From: Paralcaligenes ureilyticus | GTDB taxonomy: Bacteria > Pseudomonadota > Gammaproteobacteria > Burkholderiales > Burkholderiaceae_B | Reading direction: 5' to 3' | Assembly (NCBI RefSeq): GCF_004346225.1 | Contig: NZ_SMAJ01000003.1 | Coordinates: 124,001-188,000 of the forward strand | Length of the DNA: 64,000 nucleotides | Notes under the pieces: model-generated | Databases searched by the model: none | Seen by the model: only the letters and a program-made list of their open reading frames with translations | Told to the model about the DNA's origin: nothing | Program-made: the position numbers and the translations under genes | Part shown: positions 37,221 to 46,077 of the stretch, one piece after another | How positions within the stretch are numbered: position 1 is the stretch's first letter | Layout: the number at the start of each line of letters is the position of its first letter

Positions 37221-37248
37221 GAATCAAGCTTGAGCTAAAACTTAGAAT
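37219..37248 (+). promoter_or_regulatory. Candidate promoter for the RNA before greA
   Basis: TTGAAT and TAGAAT with an 18-base spacer, predicting a start near 37255. The spacer opens with the palindrome TCAAGCTTGA (37224-37233), a possible operator. A weaker pair, TTGCAA and GACAAT with 17 bases between, lies at 37150-37178. Confidence 0.5.
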
Positions 37249-37254
37249 AGCCGG

Positions 37255-37449
37255 GTCTTGGTGCCAAAGACCTACCGCAGGGCATGCGGAAAGTCAGGCC
37301 CGTGGTACGAGAGCGCTGTCGCACACTCGGCCCGGGAACCCACCAGAGCGATAGACACAGGGCTTCCCCTTTTGTCGCGCCGCAGGAGCCTTCGCGTTAC
37401 GCGAAGGGGATGTCAAAAACTAGGCGCTTCTTTGTGAGGAGCGTCTTTT
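37255..37449 (+). ncRNA. Candidate structured RNA of about 195 nt before greA
   Basis: The segment lies between a good promoter and a terminator and is full of short stems: GGTCTT with AAGACC, CCGCA with TGCGG, and the perfect CCTTCGCG-TTA-CGCGAAGG. A competing pair, TCCCCTT with AAGGGGA, could replace the last one. I found no open frame with a ribosome site. Size would fit a 6S RNA or a long greA leader (E. coli greA also has a leader terminator, giving GraL), but I could not match it to a known family. Identity is open. Confidence 0.45.
37423..37449 (+). terminator. Rho-independent terminator just before greA
   Basis: Nine-base stem GGCGCTTCT with AGGAGCGTC (two G-T pairs), loop TTGTG, then TTTT. 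It ends only 19 bases before the greA start, so greA must be transcribed either by read-through or from a promoter inside or very near this hairpin. Confidence 0.65.
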
Positions 37450-37468
37450 ACTTTTAATCAGGAATACT

Positions 37469-37945
37469 ATGTCTGCGATCCCGTTGACTGCTCGCGGCGC
37501 TGAGCGCTTGCAAACCGAATTACATCGTCTGAAAACTATCGAGCGTCCCGACGTCATCGGCTCGATTGCCGAGGCCCGGGCACAGGGCGATTTGTCGGAA
37601 AACGCCGAATACGATGCCGCTCGCGAACGCCAAGCCTTTGTCGAAGGGCGCATCCAGGAGCTTGAAAGCACCCTATCCAATGCGCAAATCATCGATCCGT
37701 CGGCTCTCAACGTCGAGGGTAAGGCGGTATTTGGCGCGACCGTCGAAATCGAGGATCTGGAATCCGGTGAACGGGTTACTTATCAGATTGTGGGCGATGT
37801 GGAGGCCGATATCCGCGCCAACCTGATTTCGGTGTCCAGCCCGGTTGCTCGCGCCCTGATAGGCAAGGGCGAAGGCGATGTGGTCGAAGTCAAGGCCCCG
37901 GCGGGAATCCGCGAATACGAGGTTTTGGGGGTTAGCTATCTCTGA
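37469..37945 (+). CDS. greA: Transcription elongation factor GreA
   Basis: 158-residue factor that inserts a coiled coil into the RNA polymerase channel and stimulates cleavage of backtracked transcripts. The coiled-coil tip carries the acidic motif GDLSENAEYDAARERQ (Asp and Glu are catalytic); the C-terminal FKBP-like domain ends EYEVLGVSYL. AGGA lies eight bases before the ATG. Its expression may be controlled by the terminator directly upstream. Confidence 0.95.
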   Translation: MSAIPLTARGAERLQTELHRLKTIERPDVIGSIAEARAQGDLSENAEYDAARERQAFVEGRIQELESTLSNAQIIDPSALNVEGKAVFGATVEIEDLESGERVTYQIVGDVEADIRANLISVSSPVARALIGKGEGDVVEVKAPAGIREYEVLGVSYL

Positions 37946-37950
37946 TCGGG

Positions 37951-38529
37951 TTAGCGCTTGATGCCGCCACGGTCCGTACTGTTTCTGCGTGCGCCGGCGC
38001 GCAGCGACATGGCGCTGCCGCTGCGCCGTGGAATGCCGTGGGCCGGCTTTTCACTGGCTGCGGCGGCTGCTCGCCGTGCTTTGGGCGACGCTGTTTCGTT
38101 GCGTTCGGCGCGTTTGGCGGCGCGTTCGGCTTTTTCAACACGGCGCGTGCGTGTGATCCCCGTTGCCGCCTGTTTTTTGGGCGTATGCGGGTCAGAAGGC
38201 TTGCGCTGTGCGCGTGTGGCGTTGGCCGCTTCGGCCTGGGCGCGCAGGGCTTCGGTGTCTGGGCGGTAGATAATCAGGGTTTTGCCCAGATGATGCACCG
38301 GTGCGCACGATAGCGAGTCGCATATAGTATCGAGCATGGCTTCGCGGGCGGCGCGATCTTCACCCCCGGCGCGTACCTTGATCAGATGGTGCGCCGTCAG
38401 GCTGCGATCGATTTCTTTAAGCACCGATTCGGATAAGCCCCGGTCGCCGATCAGGACGACGGGGTGCAGAGGGTGGGCGGCGGCGCGTAGCGCGCTGCGC
38501 TCTTGGGATGTGATGTCGAGTTTGGGCAT
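37951..38529 (-). CDS. yhbY: YhbY-family CRM-domain RNA-binding protein
   Basis: 192-residue protein. The first 95 residues are a CRM (YhbY) domain with HPVVLIGDRGLSESVLKEID and the later GKTLIIYRP strand; the E. coli homologue binds pre-50S ribosomes. The remaining half is a long Ala/Arg/Lys-rich extension (KAERAAKRAERN) that E. coli YhbY lacks but that is common in related betaproteobacteria. I chose ATG 38529 (MPKLDITSQ), the family start. It diverges from rlmE with a 17-base gap, so the two promoters must overlap the genes. Confidence 0.88.
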   Translation of the reverse strand: MPKLDITSQERSALRAAAHPLHPVVLIGDRGLSESVLKEIDRSLTAHHLIKVRAGGEDRAAREAMLDTICDSLSCAPVHHLGKTLIIYRPDTEALRAQAEAANATRAQRKPSDPHTPKKQAATGITRTRRVEKAERAAKRAERNETASPKARRAAAAASEKPAHGIPRRSGSAMSLRAGARRNSTDRGGIKR

Positions 38530-38546
38530 AATGAGATTGTACGGGA

Positions 38547-39182
38547 ATGGCCAAAAATAAATTTTCAAAAGAGTGGATACAGCAACATATTAACGATCCA
38601 TACGTCAAAATGGCGCGGCAAAAAGGGTATCGGGCCCGCGGCGCCTTCAAGCTGATTGAAATCCTCGATACCGAAAAATTGATGCAGCGCGGCAATACGG
38701 TCGTGGATCTGGGCTCGTCTCCAGGAAGCTGGTCGCAAGTGGCGCGCGAACGCATGTTGGGCGCGGGCGGAGTGATCTTGGGGCGTGTGATTGCCCTGGA
38801 CGTGCTGCCGATGGAGCCCATTGCGGGGGTGGAGTTCATACAAGGCGATTTTCGCGAAGATGCGGTGCTGGCGCAATTGGAAAAACAGCTGGGCGACCAG
38901 CCGGTTGACCTTGTAATTTCGGACATGGCCCCCAATCTGTCAGGGGTAGGGTCGGCCGATTCGGCGCGTATCCAGCATGTATGCGATATTGCCCTCGATT
39001 TTGCCTGCCGGCATCTCACCGCGGACGGCGCACTTATTGTCAAGGCATTCCATGGCAGCGGATTTTCGCAAATTGTCGAATCGTTCAAGCGTCATTTCCA
39101 GCGGGTGGTCGAGCGCAAGCCCAAGGCGTCGCGCGATAAATCGTCGGAAACGTTCCTGGTTGGGCGCCGGCTAAAGTCTTAA
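38547..39182 (+). CDS. rlmE: 23S rRNA 2'-O-methyltransferase RlmE (FtsJ/RrmJ)
   Basis: 211-residue SAM-dependent methyltransferase that modifies U2552 of 23S rRNA. The SAM motif is [15 protein letters not shown]; the catalytic K-D-K-E residues are suggested by Lys in SRAYFKL-like [10 protein letters not shown], Asp in LVISDMAPN, Lys in LIVKAFHG and Glu in SSETFLVG. Precedes ftsH as in many proteobacteria. Length agrees with E. coli RlmE (209). Confidence 0.93.
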   Translation: MAKNKFSKEWIQQHINDPYVKMARQKGYRARGAFKLIEILDTEKLMQRGNTVVDLGSSPGSWSQVARERMLGAGGVILGRVIALDVLPMEPIAGVEFIQGDFREDAVLAQLEKQLGDQPVDLVISDMAPNLSGVGSADSARIQHVCDIALDFACRHLTADGALIVKAFHGSGFSQIVESFKRHFQRVVERKPKASRDKSSETFLVGRRLKS

Positions 39183-39288
39183 CGAGTACTGAACATGATT
39201 TTCCCCGTCAGGTTAGAATGACTTATTAATACGCTTGTTTTGCTGCCATAGGTGCCGGGGGGCGCTTGACAAGTATGAAAGTACACGT

Positions 39289-39293
39289 GGAGG
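39289..39293 (+). promoter_or_regulatory. Ribosome site that fixes the ftsH start
   Basis: GGAGG ends six bases before TTG 39300. The upstream in-frame TTG at 39294 directly touches this site and cannot use it, so the shorter protein (MNNSFSK) is preferred. Confidence 0.65.
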
Positions 39294-39299
39294 TTGGCT

Positions 39300-41204
39300 T
39301 TGAACAACTCGTTTTCCAAGGTGGCGATCTGGATGGTGATCGCGCTGGTGCTGTTTACGGTTTTTAAGCAGTTTGACGGCCGTACCGCAACCGCCGAAAC
39401 CGTCACCTATACCCAATTCATGACCGATGCGCAGGCCGGGCGCATCAGCAAAGTCGACATCCAGGGCGATACGCTCTATGTCACGCCTGACGCTGGCCGC
39501 GCTTATAGCCTGACCTCGCCGGGCGATCTCTGGATGGTGCCCGAACTGGTCAAGTATGGCGTGCAGGTCTCGGGCAAGGCGCGCGAAGAACCTTCATTTC
39601 TGACCAGCCTGTTTATTTCCTGGTTCCCGATGCTGCTGCTGATCGGCGTCTGGATATTCTTTATGCGTCAGATGCAGGGCGGCGGCAAAGGCGGAGCATT
39701 CAGCTTTGGCAAGTCGCGCGCGCGCATGCTCGATGAAAACACGAACAATATTACCTTTGCCGATGTCGCCGGCTGCGACGAAGCCAAAGAAGACGTGCAG
39801 GAGCTCGTTGATTTTCTGCGCGACCCGACCAAATTTCAACGCTTGGGTGGGCGTATCCCGCGTGGCGTTTTAATGGTGGGCTCGCCCGGTACCGGTAAAA
39901 CCTTGCTGGCCAAGGCCATTGCGGGCGAAGCCAAAGTGCCTTTCTTCAGTATTTCGGGTTCGGACTTCGTCGAAATGTTCGTCGGCGTCGGTGCGGCGCG
40001 TGTGCGCGACATGTTTGAAAATGCCAAGAAGCAGGCGCCGTGCATTATCTTTATCGATGAAATTGATGCCGTGGGCCGTCAGCGGGGCGCAGGGCTGGGC
40101 GGCGGCAATGATGAACGCGAACAGACGTTGAATCAGTTGTTGGTTGAAATGGATGGTTTCGAGACCGGCCAAGGCGTTTTGGTCGTTGCCGCCACCAACC
40201 GTCCCGACGTACTCGATCCCGCGTTGCTGCGCCCGGGGCGTTTCGATCGCCAGGTGGTTGTGTCCTTGCCCGATATTCGCGGCCGCGAACAAATCCTTAA
40301 AGTGCACATGCGCAAGGTGCCCTTGGCAACCAGCGTCGATGCCCTGATTCTGGCGCGTGGAACCCCCGGGTTCTCCGGCGCCGACCTGGCCAATCTGGTC
40401 AACGAAGCGGCTTTATTTGCTGCGCGCCGTAATGGCCGTGCAGTTGAAATGAGTGATTTCGAAAAGGCCAAAGACAAAATTATCATGGGTGCCGAACGCC
40501 GCACTCTGGTCATGCCTGAGGAAGAGCGCAGAAACACGGCCTACCATGAATCCGGCCACGCTCTGGTGGCGCGCATGCTGCCCAAGACCGATCCGGTGCA
40601 TAAGGTCACGATTATTCCGCGCGGGCGGGCTCTGGGGGTGACCATGCAGTTGCCCGAGGGCGACCGCTACAGCATGGATAAAGAACGTTTGCTCAATACG
40701 ATTGCGGTGCTGTTTGGCGGGCGTATCGCCGAGGAAGTGTTCATGCATCAAATGACTACGGGCGCCTCCAACGACTTCGAGCGGGCCACAGCGATTGCGC
40801 GCGACATCGTCACACGCTACGGCATGACCGATTCGCTCGGGCCGGTGGTATATGCCGAGAACGAAGGCGAGGTATTCCTCGGGCGCAGCGTCACCAAAAC
40901 CACGCATGTGTCCGAATCGACAATGCAAAAGGTCGACCAGGAAATCCGCTCGATCATCGATGAGCAATATGCGGTAGCCCGTAAAATCATTGAGGACAAT
41001 CGCGACAAGATGGAAGCCATGGCGGCCGCCTTGCTCGAATTGGAAACGATCGATGCCGACCAGATCCAGGACATTATGGAAGGCCGCCCGCCGCGTGCGC
41101 CCAAAATACCCCAGGTATCGTCGGATGCTTCCGACAGCACGCCGCCTCCTACCGGCCTCTCGCCGGCTGGCGGCAACAGCAGCACGGCTACTACACCCGT
41201 TTAA
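39300..41204 (+). CDS. ftsH: ATP-dependent zinc metalloprotease FtsH
   Basis: 634-residue membrane AAA+ protease that degrades damaged membrane proteins and regulators. A helix at residues 6-22, a periplasmic domain and a second helix ([20 protein letters not shown]) precede the AAA domain with Walker A GSPGTGKT (194-201), Walker [12 protein letters not shown] and the SRH arginines (RPGRFDRQ). The zinc motif HESGH is at 416-420. The tail after 600 is Pro/Ser-rich. The TTG start fits the strong ribosome site. Confidence 0.95.
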   Translation: MNNSFSKVAIWMVIALVLFTVFKQFDGRTATAETVTYTQFMTDAQAGRISKVDIQGDTLYVTPDAGRAYSLTSPGDLWMVPELVKYGVQVSGKAREEPSFLTSLFISWFPMLLLIGVWIFFMRQMQGGGKGGAFSFGKSRARMLDENTNNITFADVAGCDEAKEDVQELVDFLRDPTKFQRLGGRIPRGVLMVGSPGTGKTLLAKAIAGEAKVPFFSISGSDFVEMFVGVGAARVRDMFENAKKQAPCIIFIDEIDAVGRQRGAGLGGGNDEREQTLNQLLVEMDGFETGQGVLVVAATNRPDVLDPALLRPGRFDRQVVVSLPDIRGREQILKVHMRKVPLATSVDALILARGTPGFSGADLANLVNEAALFAARRNGRAVEMSDFEKAKDKIIMGAERRTLVMPEEERRNTAYHESGHALVARMLPKTDPVHKVTIIPRGRALGVTMQLPEGDRYSMDKERLLNTIAVLFGGRIAEEVFMHQMTTGASNDFERATAIARDIVTRYGMTDSLGPVVYAENEGEVFLGRSVTKTTHVSESTMQKVDQEIRSIIDEQYAVARKIIEDNRDKMEAMAAALLELETIDADQIQDIMEGRPPRAPKIPQVSSDASDSTPPPTGLSPAGGNSSTATTPV

Positions 41205-41220
41205 GCACGTTCGCCATTCA

Positions 41221-42063
41221 ATGGGCATGCCGAGCTTGCAGTGTGGGCGCTTCGAGTTGACACTCGAGCGCCCATTGATAATGGGGGTGGTCAATATCAC
41301 CCCCGACTCGTTTTCCGACGGCGCGCTGTACTTTGAGGCCGATGCCGCCATTGCCCATGCCAAAGACTTGATCGCCCAGGGCGCCGATATCGTGGATATT
41401 GGCGCCGAGTCAACGCGTCCGGGCGCTGATCCTGTTTCCGCGGTCGACGAGTTCAGGCGCTTGCAGCCGGTCATCGAGGCCTTGCGCGAGGCGGGCGTGC
41501 CCTTATCCATCGATACCTTCAAGCCCGCTGTCATGCGGCAGGCGCTCGATGCGGGTGCCGACATGATCAACGATATATACGGCTTTCGCCATCCCGGGGC
41601 GATTGAGGCCGTAGCGGCTTCGCCGTGTGGGTTGTGCGTCATGCATATGCAAGGCGAGCCGCGCACGATGCAGCAGGCGCCGCATTATGACGATGTGTTG
41701 GGCGAAGTCAAACAATTTTTACAAGAGCGTCTGGATGTATTGCTGCTGCAAGGCATTTCGCGGCGGCGTATTGTCCTGGATCCGGGGTTTGGTTTTGGCA
41801 AAACCCCGGCACAAAACTATTTACTGTTGCAACGCCTCGCGCAACTGCGGATTGCCGATATTCCATTGCTGTTGGGCGTGTCGCGCAAGTCGATGATAGG
41901 CCATGTTATCGGCCGCCCCGCCGATCAACGGGTGGCGGGCAGTATTGCCGCGGCGCTGGCCGGCATTGCCCGGGGGGCCAGCATTGTGCGGGTGCACGAC
42001 GTTGGCGCAACGGCCGATGCCATCAAGGTTTGGCAGGCCATCGAACACGGAGTTTCCTTATGA
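41221..42063 (+). CDS. folP: Dihydropteroate synthase
   Basis: 280-residue TIM-barrel enzyme joining p-aminobenzoate and the pterin pyrophosphate in folate synthesis; target of sulfonamides. Signature blocks are [44 protein letters not shown] and [10 protein letters not shown] chose ATG 41221; ATG 41227 is also possible and neither has a strong ribosome site. The gene starts 16 bases after ftsH, and its stop overlaps the glmM start by three bases, as in many proteobacteria. Confidence 0.93.
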   Translation: MGMPSLQCGRFELTLERPLIMGVVNITPDSFSDGALYFEADAAIAHAKDLIAQGADIVDIGAESTRPGADPVSAVDEFRRLQPVIEALREAGVPLSIDTFKPAVMRQALDAGADMINDIYGFRHPGAIEAVAASPCGLCVMHMQGEPRTMQQAPHYDDVLGEVKQFLQERLDVLLLQGISRRRIVLDPGFGFGKTPAQNYLLLQRLAQLRIADIPLLLGVSRKSMIGHVIGRPADQRVAGSIAAALAGIARGASIVRVHDVGATADAIKVWQAIEHGVSL

Positions 42064-43406
42064 GTCAACGCAAGTATTTTGGCACCGATGGTGTGCGCGG
42101 CGAGGTGGGTGGCGCGACGATCAACGCCGAATTCGCCCTGCGTCTGGGCTATGCAGCCGGTCGAGTTCTGGCTACCCAAAACCCCGGGCGGGGCCGTCCC
42201 ACGGTGATTATCGGCAAAGACACGCGGGTGTCGGGTTATATGCTCGAGTCCGCGCTCGAGGCGGGCCTATCGGCCGCCGGCATCGATGTCTTGCTGGCCG
42301 GGCCCATCCCCACGCCTGCCGTGGCCTATCTGACGCGGGCTTTGCGTTTGGTGGCAGGCATTGTCATCAGCGCCTCGCACAACCCGTATCAGGACAATGG
42401 TATCAAGTTTTTTTCCGCCCAGGGTATGAAACTGCCCGATGAAGTCGAGGCGCAGATTGAAGCCGCCATCGAAGAGCCGCTGGGCTGCGTGGGGTCCGAA
42501 GCACTGGGCCGTGCGCGGCGCATCGACGACGCCGCCGGCCGTTATATCGAGTTTTGCAAAAGCACATTTCCCAACGAACTGGATCTGTCGGGCCTGAAGA
42601 TCGTGGTGGATGCCGCCCACGGCGCCGCCTATCACGTGGCGCCTCACGTGTTTCGCGAGTTGGGCGCCGAAGTGTATGCCATAGGGTGCGCGCCCGACGG
42701 ATTCAACATCAATGAGGGCGTCGGAGCCCTGCACCCCGAGGGCTTGATCGCCGAGGTCCAAAACCGCGGAGCCGACATCGGAATTGCCCTGGACGGCGAC
42801 GCTGATCGCCTGCAAATGGTGGACGGCTCCGGGCGCTTGTATAACGGTGATGAACTGCTCTATGTGATTGTGCGGGGGCGCATGGCCCAGCGCAAGGTAG
42901 ATGGGGTGGTGGGCACCCTGATGACAAACTTCGGTTTTGAGAAGCAGATGCAGGCCTTGGGCGTGGGTTTCGACCGCGCTCGCGTGGGCGATCGCTATGT
43001 GCTTGAACGCATGTTGCAGCGTGGCTGGCTTTATGGCGGCGAGAGTTCGGGGCACCTTTTGTGTCTCGACTGCCACACGACCGGCGACGGCATTATCGCG
43101 GCCTTGCAGGTATTGACGGGCATGCGGCGCGCCGGCGAGACGCTGGCCAGCCAGGTGGCCGGATTAAGAATGTATCCGCAGAAAATGGTGAATGTGCCTC
43201 TTGCCGCAGGCGTTCAGTGGGAATCCCATCCGGGCCTGATCCAGGCCAAGGCCCAGGTCGAGGCGCAATTGAACGGCCGTGGCCGCGTGTTGATTCGCGC
43301 CTCGGGGACGGAACCCAAATTACGTCTGATGGTCGAGGCTGAAGATGCGGCCTTGGCTGAGCAAGGGGTGCGGCAATTGGTTGCGGTAAATTTAATGAAA
43401 AGGTAA
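42060..43406 (+). CDS. glmM: Phosphoglucosamine mutase
   Basis: 448-residue enzyme converting glucosamine-6-phosphate to glucosamine-1-phosphate for peptidoglycan and lipopolysaccharide. The N-terminus [14 protein letters not shown] is the family hallmark. The phosphorylated serine is Ser106 in SASHNP, the metal loop is DGDADR, and the C-terminal phosphate-binding loop is [15 protein letters not shown] 42060 overlaps the folP stop; the frame upstream belongs to folP. Confidence 0.95.
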   Translation: MSQRKYFGTDGVRGEVGGATINAEFALRLGYAAGRVLATQNPGRGRPTVIIGKDTRVSGYMLESALEAGLSAAGIDVLLAGPIPTPAVAYLTRALRLVAGIVISASHNPYQDNGIKFFSAQGMKLPDEVEAQIEAAIEEPLGCVGSEALGRARRIDDAAGRYIEFCKSTFPNELDLSGLKIVVDAAHGAAYHVAPHVFRELGAEVYAIGCAPDGFNINEGVGALHPEGLIAEVQNRGADIGIALDGDADRLQMVDGSGRLYNGDELLYVIVRGRMAQRKVDGVVGTLMTNFGFEKQMQALGVGFDRARVGDRYVLERMLQRGWLYGGESSGHLLCLDCHTTGDGIIAALQVLTGMRRAGETLASQVAGLRMYPQKMVNVPLAAGVQWESHPGLIQAKAQVEAQLNGRGRVLIRASGTEPKLRLMVEAEDAALAEQGVRQLVAVNLMKR

Positions 43407-43475
43407 TGTGTCGTTCAAACATCTGTAGCATCTAACGCACATAATCAGTCGTGAAATGTTCTCGGAGCGATCCTT

Positions 43476-44279
43476 ATGTTGGAGCTAGCGCGTATACAGT
43501 CTGATGTGGTGGCCGGGGGGGGCTGGCCGTGCTCATCAGCCGGTGGCCTTGTTATGGGCGTTGCCCGCAACAATGAAGAACTGGAGGCGATTCAGCGTTT
43601 GCGCTACAACATTTTCACCGACGAGTTGAATGCGGTCTTTCCCGATGCCGTCGATGGCCTGGATTGCGACCACTACGATACGTGGTGCGAGCATCTGATG
43701 GTGAAAGAAATCGATACAGGCCGGGTGGTGGGCACCTACCGTTTGCTGACTCCGGCCAATGCCGTCAAGGCGGGCGGCTATTATTCCGAATCGGAATTCG
43801 ATATCAGCAGCCTGGCGCCGGTGCGCAACAGTCTGGTGGAAGTTGGACGTTCCTGCATTCATGCCGATTATCGCAGCGGTTCGGTAATCATGCTGTTGTG
43901 GTCGGGCGTCGCCAGGCGGGTGCATGATTACGGTGCGCGCTATGTTCTGGGCTGCGCCAGCGTCAGCCTGCGCGACGACGGGGTGACGGCCGCCGAGGTT
44001 TGGCGCGCGGCGAGCAAAGCCCTGCAAAAGACTCCTGAACTGCCGGTGGTGGTGCCGCGTCATCGGTATCCGGTTGAACGGCTGGACCATACCTTGCCTG
44101 CGCGTGTGCCGCCCCTGATCAAAGGTTATTTGAAGCTGGGCGCCACCATTTGCGGCGAGCCCGCCTGGGATCCTGATTTCAATACGGCCGATTTTCCCGT
44201 ACTGTTGGATATGGCGCGCATGGACACCCGTTATCGCCGCCACTTCGGTCTTGATCGGACGCCGGCGATGGTGTCGTAG
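43476..44279 (+). CDS. L-ornithine N-alpha-acyltransferase (OlsB-like)
   Basis: 267-residue member of the GNAT-like hemolysin/OlsB family, which transfers a 3-hydroxyacyl chain from ACP to ornithine in the first step of ornithine lipid synthesis. Family traits are RLRYNIFTDELNA near the start, VGTYRLLTP, EVGRSCIHADYRSG and PLIKGYLKLGATICGEPAWD. OlsA, which adds the second acyl chain, is not in the window, so the exact product is not proven; some related genes act alone or in other acylation pathways. It stands alone between glmM and ppx, flanked by repeats. Confidence 0.8.
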   Translation: MLELARIQSDVVAGGGWPCSSAGGLVMGVARNNEELEAIQRLRYNIFTDELNAVFPDAVDGLDCDHYDTWCEHLMVKEIDTGRVVGTYRLLTPANAVKAGGYYSESEFDISSLAPVRNSLVEVGRSCIHADYRSGSVIMLLWSGVARRVHDYGARYVLGCASVSLRDDGVTAAEVWRAASKALQKTPELPVVVPRHRYPVERLDHTLPARVPPLIKGYLKLGATICGEPAWDPDFNTADFPVLLDMARMDTRYRRHFGLDRTPAMVS

Positions 44280-44295
44280 TTTTTGTTTGTTTAGA

Positions 44296-44320
44296 TGGCA
44301 GCCACAAGGGGTGCCGCTAC
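44296..44320 (-). repeat. Short palindromic repeat, copy L (hybrid of AG and AC versions)
   Basis: The left arm is GGCAGCC (AG version) and the right arm GGGTGCC (AC version), so the stem has one mismatch. Flank GCTACAAAAAC as in copies I and K. It forms an inverted pair with copy M. The only full-length copy with unmatched arms. Confidence 0.85.
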
Positions 44321-44341
44321 AAAAACCTACCGGTCGCTCAT

Positions 44342-44366
44342 GTGGCGGCAGCCCTTGTGGCTGCCA
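44342..44366 (+). repeat. Short palindromic repeat, copy M (AG version)
   Basis: Starts GTGGCGGCAGCCC (one change from the usual GTAGC), arms GGCAGCC and GGCTGCC. It lies between the converging olsB-like and ppx genes. Confidence 0.85.
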
Positions 44367-44399
44367 TCTTCCCACTGCACAAATCGCTACAAAAATCCT

Positions 44400-45890
44400 C
44401 TACGCCGCTTCGACCAGCTCGAATTTAAAATCGCTCTTGCCCCACTCGGTCATTTCGCCGCGCAGGGTATAGGCAGACAAGGGGTGGTTGGTGAGCCACG
44501 AGGTTTGAGCCCGGACGGAAATGGTGTCGTGGTTGGCGCTGACCTTTAACGGCAGCGTATCCATATCTTCTCGCCGCCGTGATAGCAGCACGGCCAGGCG
44601 CAGGCAAAGAAGCGTCAGCCATTGCGCCCGGGTTGATTCCTGCGCCCGCAATTTGTTGATCTTGCCGTGATGCCCCAGGACCAGCCAGGCGAGCAGGGCT
44701 TGCGCGTCGTTGGAAAAGCCCGGCATATCGGCGTGAGCGAGAATGTAGGCGCTGTGCTTGTGATAGTCGGCATGCGCGATTGAAATGCCTGCCTCGTGCA
44801 GATCGGCGGCCCAGGACAGGCTGCGCATGAGCTCCTGCTTTTCGTCGCCGGCCAGGTCCAATTGATCAAAGAGCGCCAGCGCAAGCTTTTTGACCCGTAA
44901 AGACTGGTGCGTATCGACCTGATAGCGTTTGATGAATTGACGCACGGTCTCGTCGCGTTTGTCGTGCGGCGAGTCCCGGCCCAGCAAATCGTACAGTACG
45001 CCCATGCGCAGAGCGCCTTCTCCGGGCATCATGAGCTTGATCTTCAGCTCGTGGAACGCCGCCAGCATAATGGCCAGCCCGCCCGCCAGCACCATGGCCC
45101 TGTCGGGCTTTAGCCCCGGCAGGGAGCTTGCAACCACTTTGCCGTCGTGTATCAGCTTGGCCTTGATTCCTTCCAGGCCGGCCAGTGTAATGCCTTTTTT
45201 CGACAAGCCGCTCTCGGTCAGAATGGCATATAGGCCTTTGGCCGTTCCTGACGAGCCGTAGGCTTCCTGCCAGCCCGTTTGACGGTATTGCCTGGAGATC
45301 GCCTCGATCTCGCGCCGCGCGGCCAGTTGCGCTTGTTCCATGCGCGCCTCGGTAATGCGTCCATCGGGGAAAAACAGCTGCTCATAGCTGACGCAGCCCA
45401 TGTAGAGCGAGGCCATGCGTATGGGCTCGTAGCCCCGGCCGATGATCAGTTCGGTCGAACCCCCGCCGATGTCGATCACCAGCCGTCTGTTGGCCGAGGG
45501 CGCAAGTTCGTTGGCGACGCCCGAGAAAATCAGGCGCGCCTCCTCTTGGCCGGCGATGACCTCGATGGGAAAGCCCAAAGCGGCTTCGGCTCGGGGCAGG
45601 AACTCGGCCACGTTGCGCGCAACCCGGAAGGTGTTGGTGGCGACGGCCCGTACGCGATCCGGGTGAAAACCTGAGATACGCTCACCGAACCGCTTCAATA
45701 CCGTAATGGCGCGCTCGATCGCTTCCTGGTTGAGCCGTTTGTCGGGGCCAAGCCCCGCCGCCAGGCGTACAGACTCCTTGAGCCGGTCGATGGCGTAAAT
45801 CTGCGCGATACCCTCGTTTTGCACGACTCGGCCTATAGAGAGCCGAAAGCTATTGGAGCCGAGGTCGACCGCAGCAAGTAGTTGATCCAT
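44400..45890 (-). CDS. ppx: Exopolyphosphatase
   Basis: 496-residue Ppx/GppA phosphatase that removes terminal phosphate from polyphosphate or pppGpp. The ASKHA domain opens LAAVDLGSNSFRLSIGRV and has VIDIGGGSTELIIG and YGSSGTAKGL. The C-terminal half is the HD-like region (SWAADLHEAGISIAHADYHK). Length fits Ppx rather than a short GppA. It is divergent from ppk, in contrast to the ppk-ppx operon of E. coli, with 187 bases between them. Confidence 0.92.
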   Translation of the reverse strand: MDQLLAAVDLGSNSFRLSIGRVVQNEGIAQIYAIDRLKESVRLAAGLGPDKRLNQEAIERAITVLKRFGERISGFHPDRVRAVATNTFRVARNVAEFLPRAEAALGFPIEVIAGQEEARLIFSGVANELAPSANRRLVIDIGGGSTELIIGRGYEPIRMASLYMGCVSYEQLFFPDGRITEARMEQAQLAARREIEAISRQYRQTGWQEAYGSSGTAKGLYAILTESGLSKKGITLAGLEGIKAKLIHDGKVVASSLPGLKPDRAMVLAGGLAIMLAAFHELKIKLMMPGEGALRMGVLYDLLGRDSPHDKRDETVRQFIKRYQVDTHQSLRVKKLALALFDQLDLAGDEKQELMRSLSWAADLHEAGISIAHADYHKHSAYILAHADMPGFSNDAQALLAWLVLGHHGKINKLRAQESTRAQWLTLLCLRLAVLLSRRREDMDTLPLKVSANHDTISVRAQTSWLTNHPLSAYTLRGEMTEWGKSDFKFELVEAA

Positions 45891-46025
45891 TCCTGGGAAG
45901 CGTCCGTGATAAATACTTCCGGATTATAAAGACCGAAACCCTCTGTGCCAGGTCGCGGGCGCTCAGGGGGCCAAAAAAAAATCGATCATGTCCCGATTTG
46001 GCCCGATTTCCCACAATCTCGTAGA

Positions 46026-46059
46026 CTGTCATATAACTGTAAAAAAAATGCAGTAAAAG
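46026..46059 (+). promoter_or_regulatory. Pho box and -10 for ppk
   Basis: CTGTCAT, ATAA, CTGTAAA: two seven-base half-sites with a four-base spacer, the first perfect. TAAAAG follows ten bases later as a -10 box, the normal PhoB-dependent layout, 19 bases before the ppk start. Confidence 0.7.
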
Positions 46060-46077
46060 TTTGCGCACTGTGCCATC

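Noticed and set aside
37255-37449. Identity as RNase P RNA or 6S RNA
   Set aside because: It is too short and lacks the long conserved core of RNase P RNA despite a GGAAAGTC stretch. The size fits 6S, but I could not pair the two ends as 6S requires, so no name is given.
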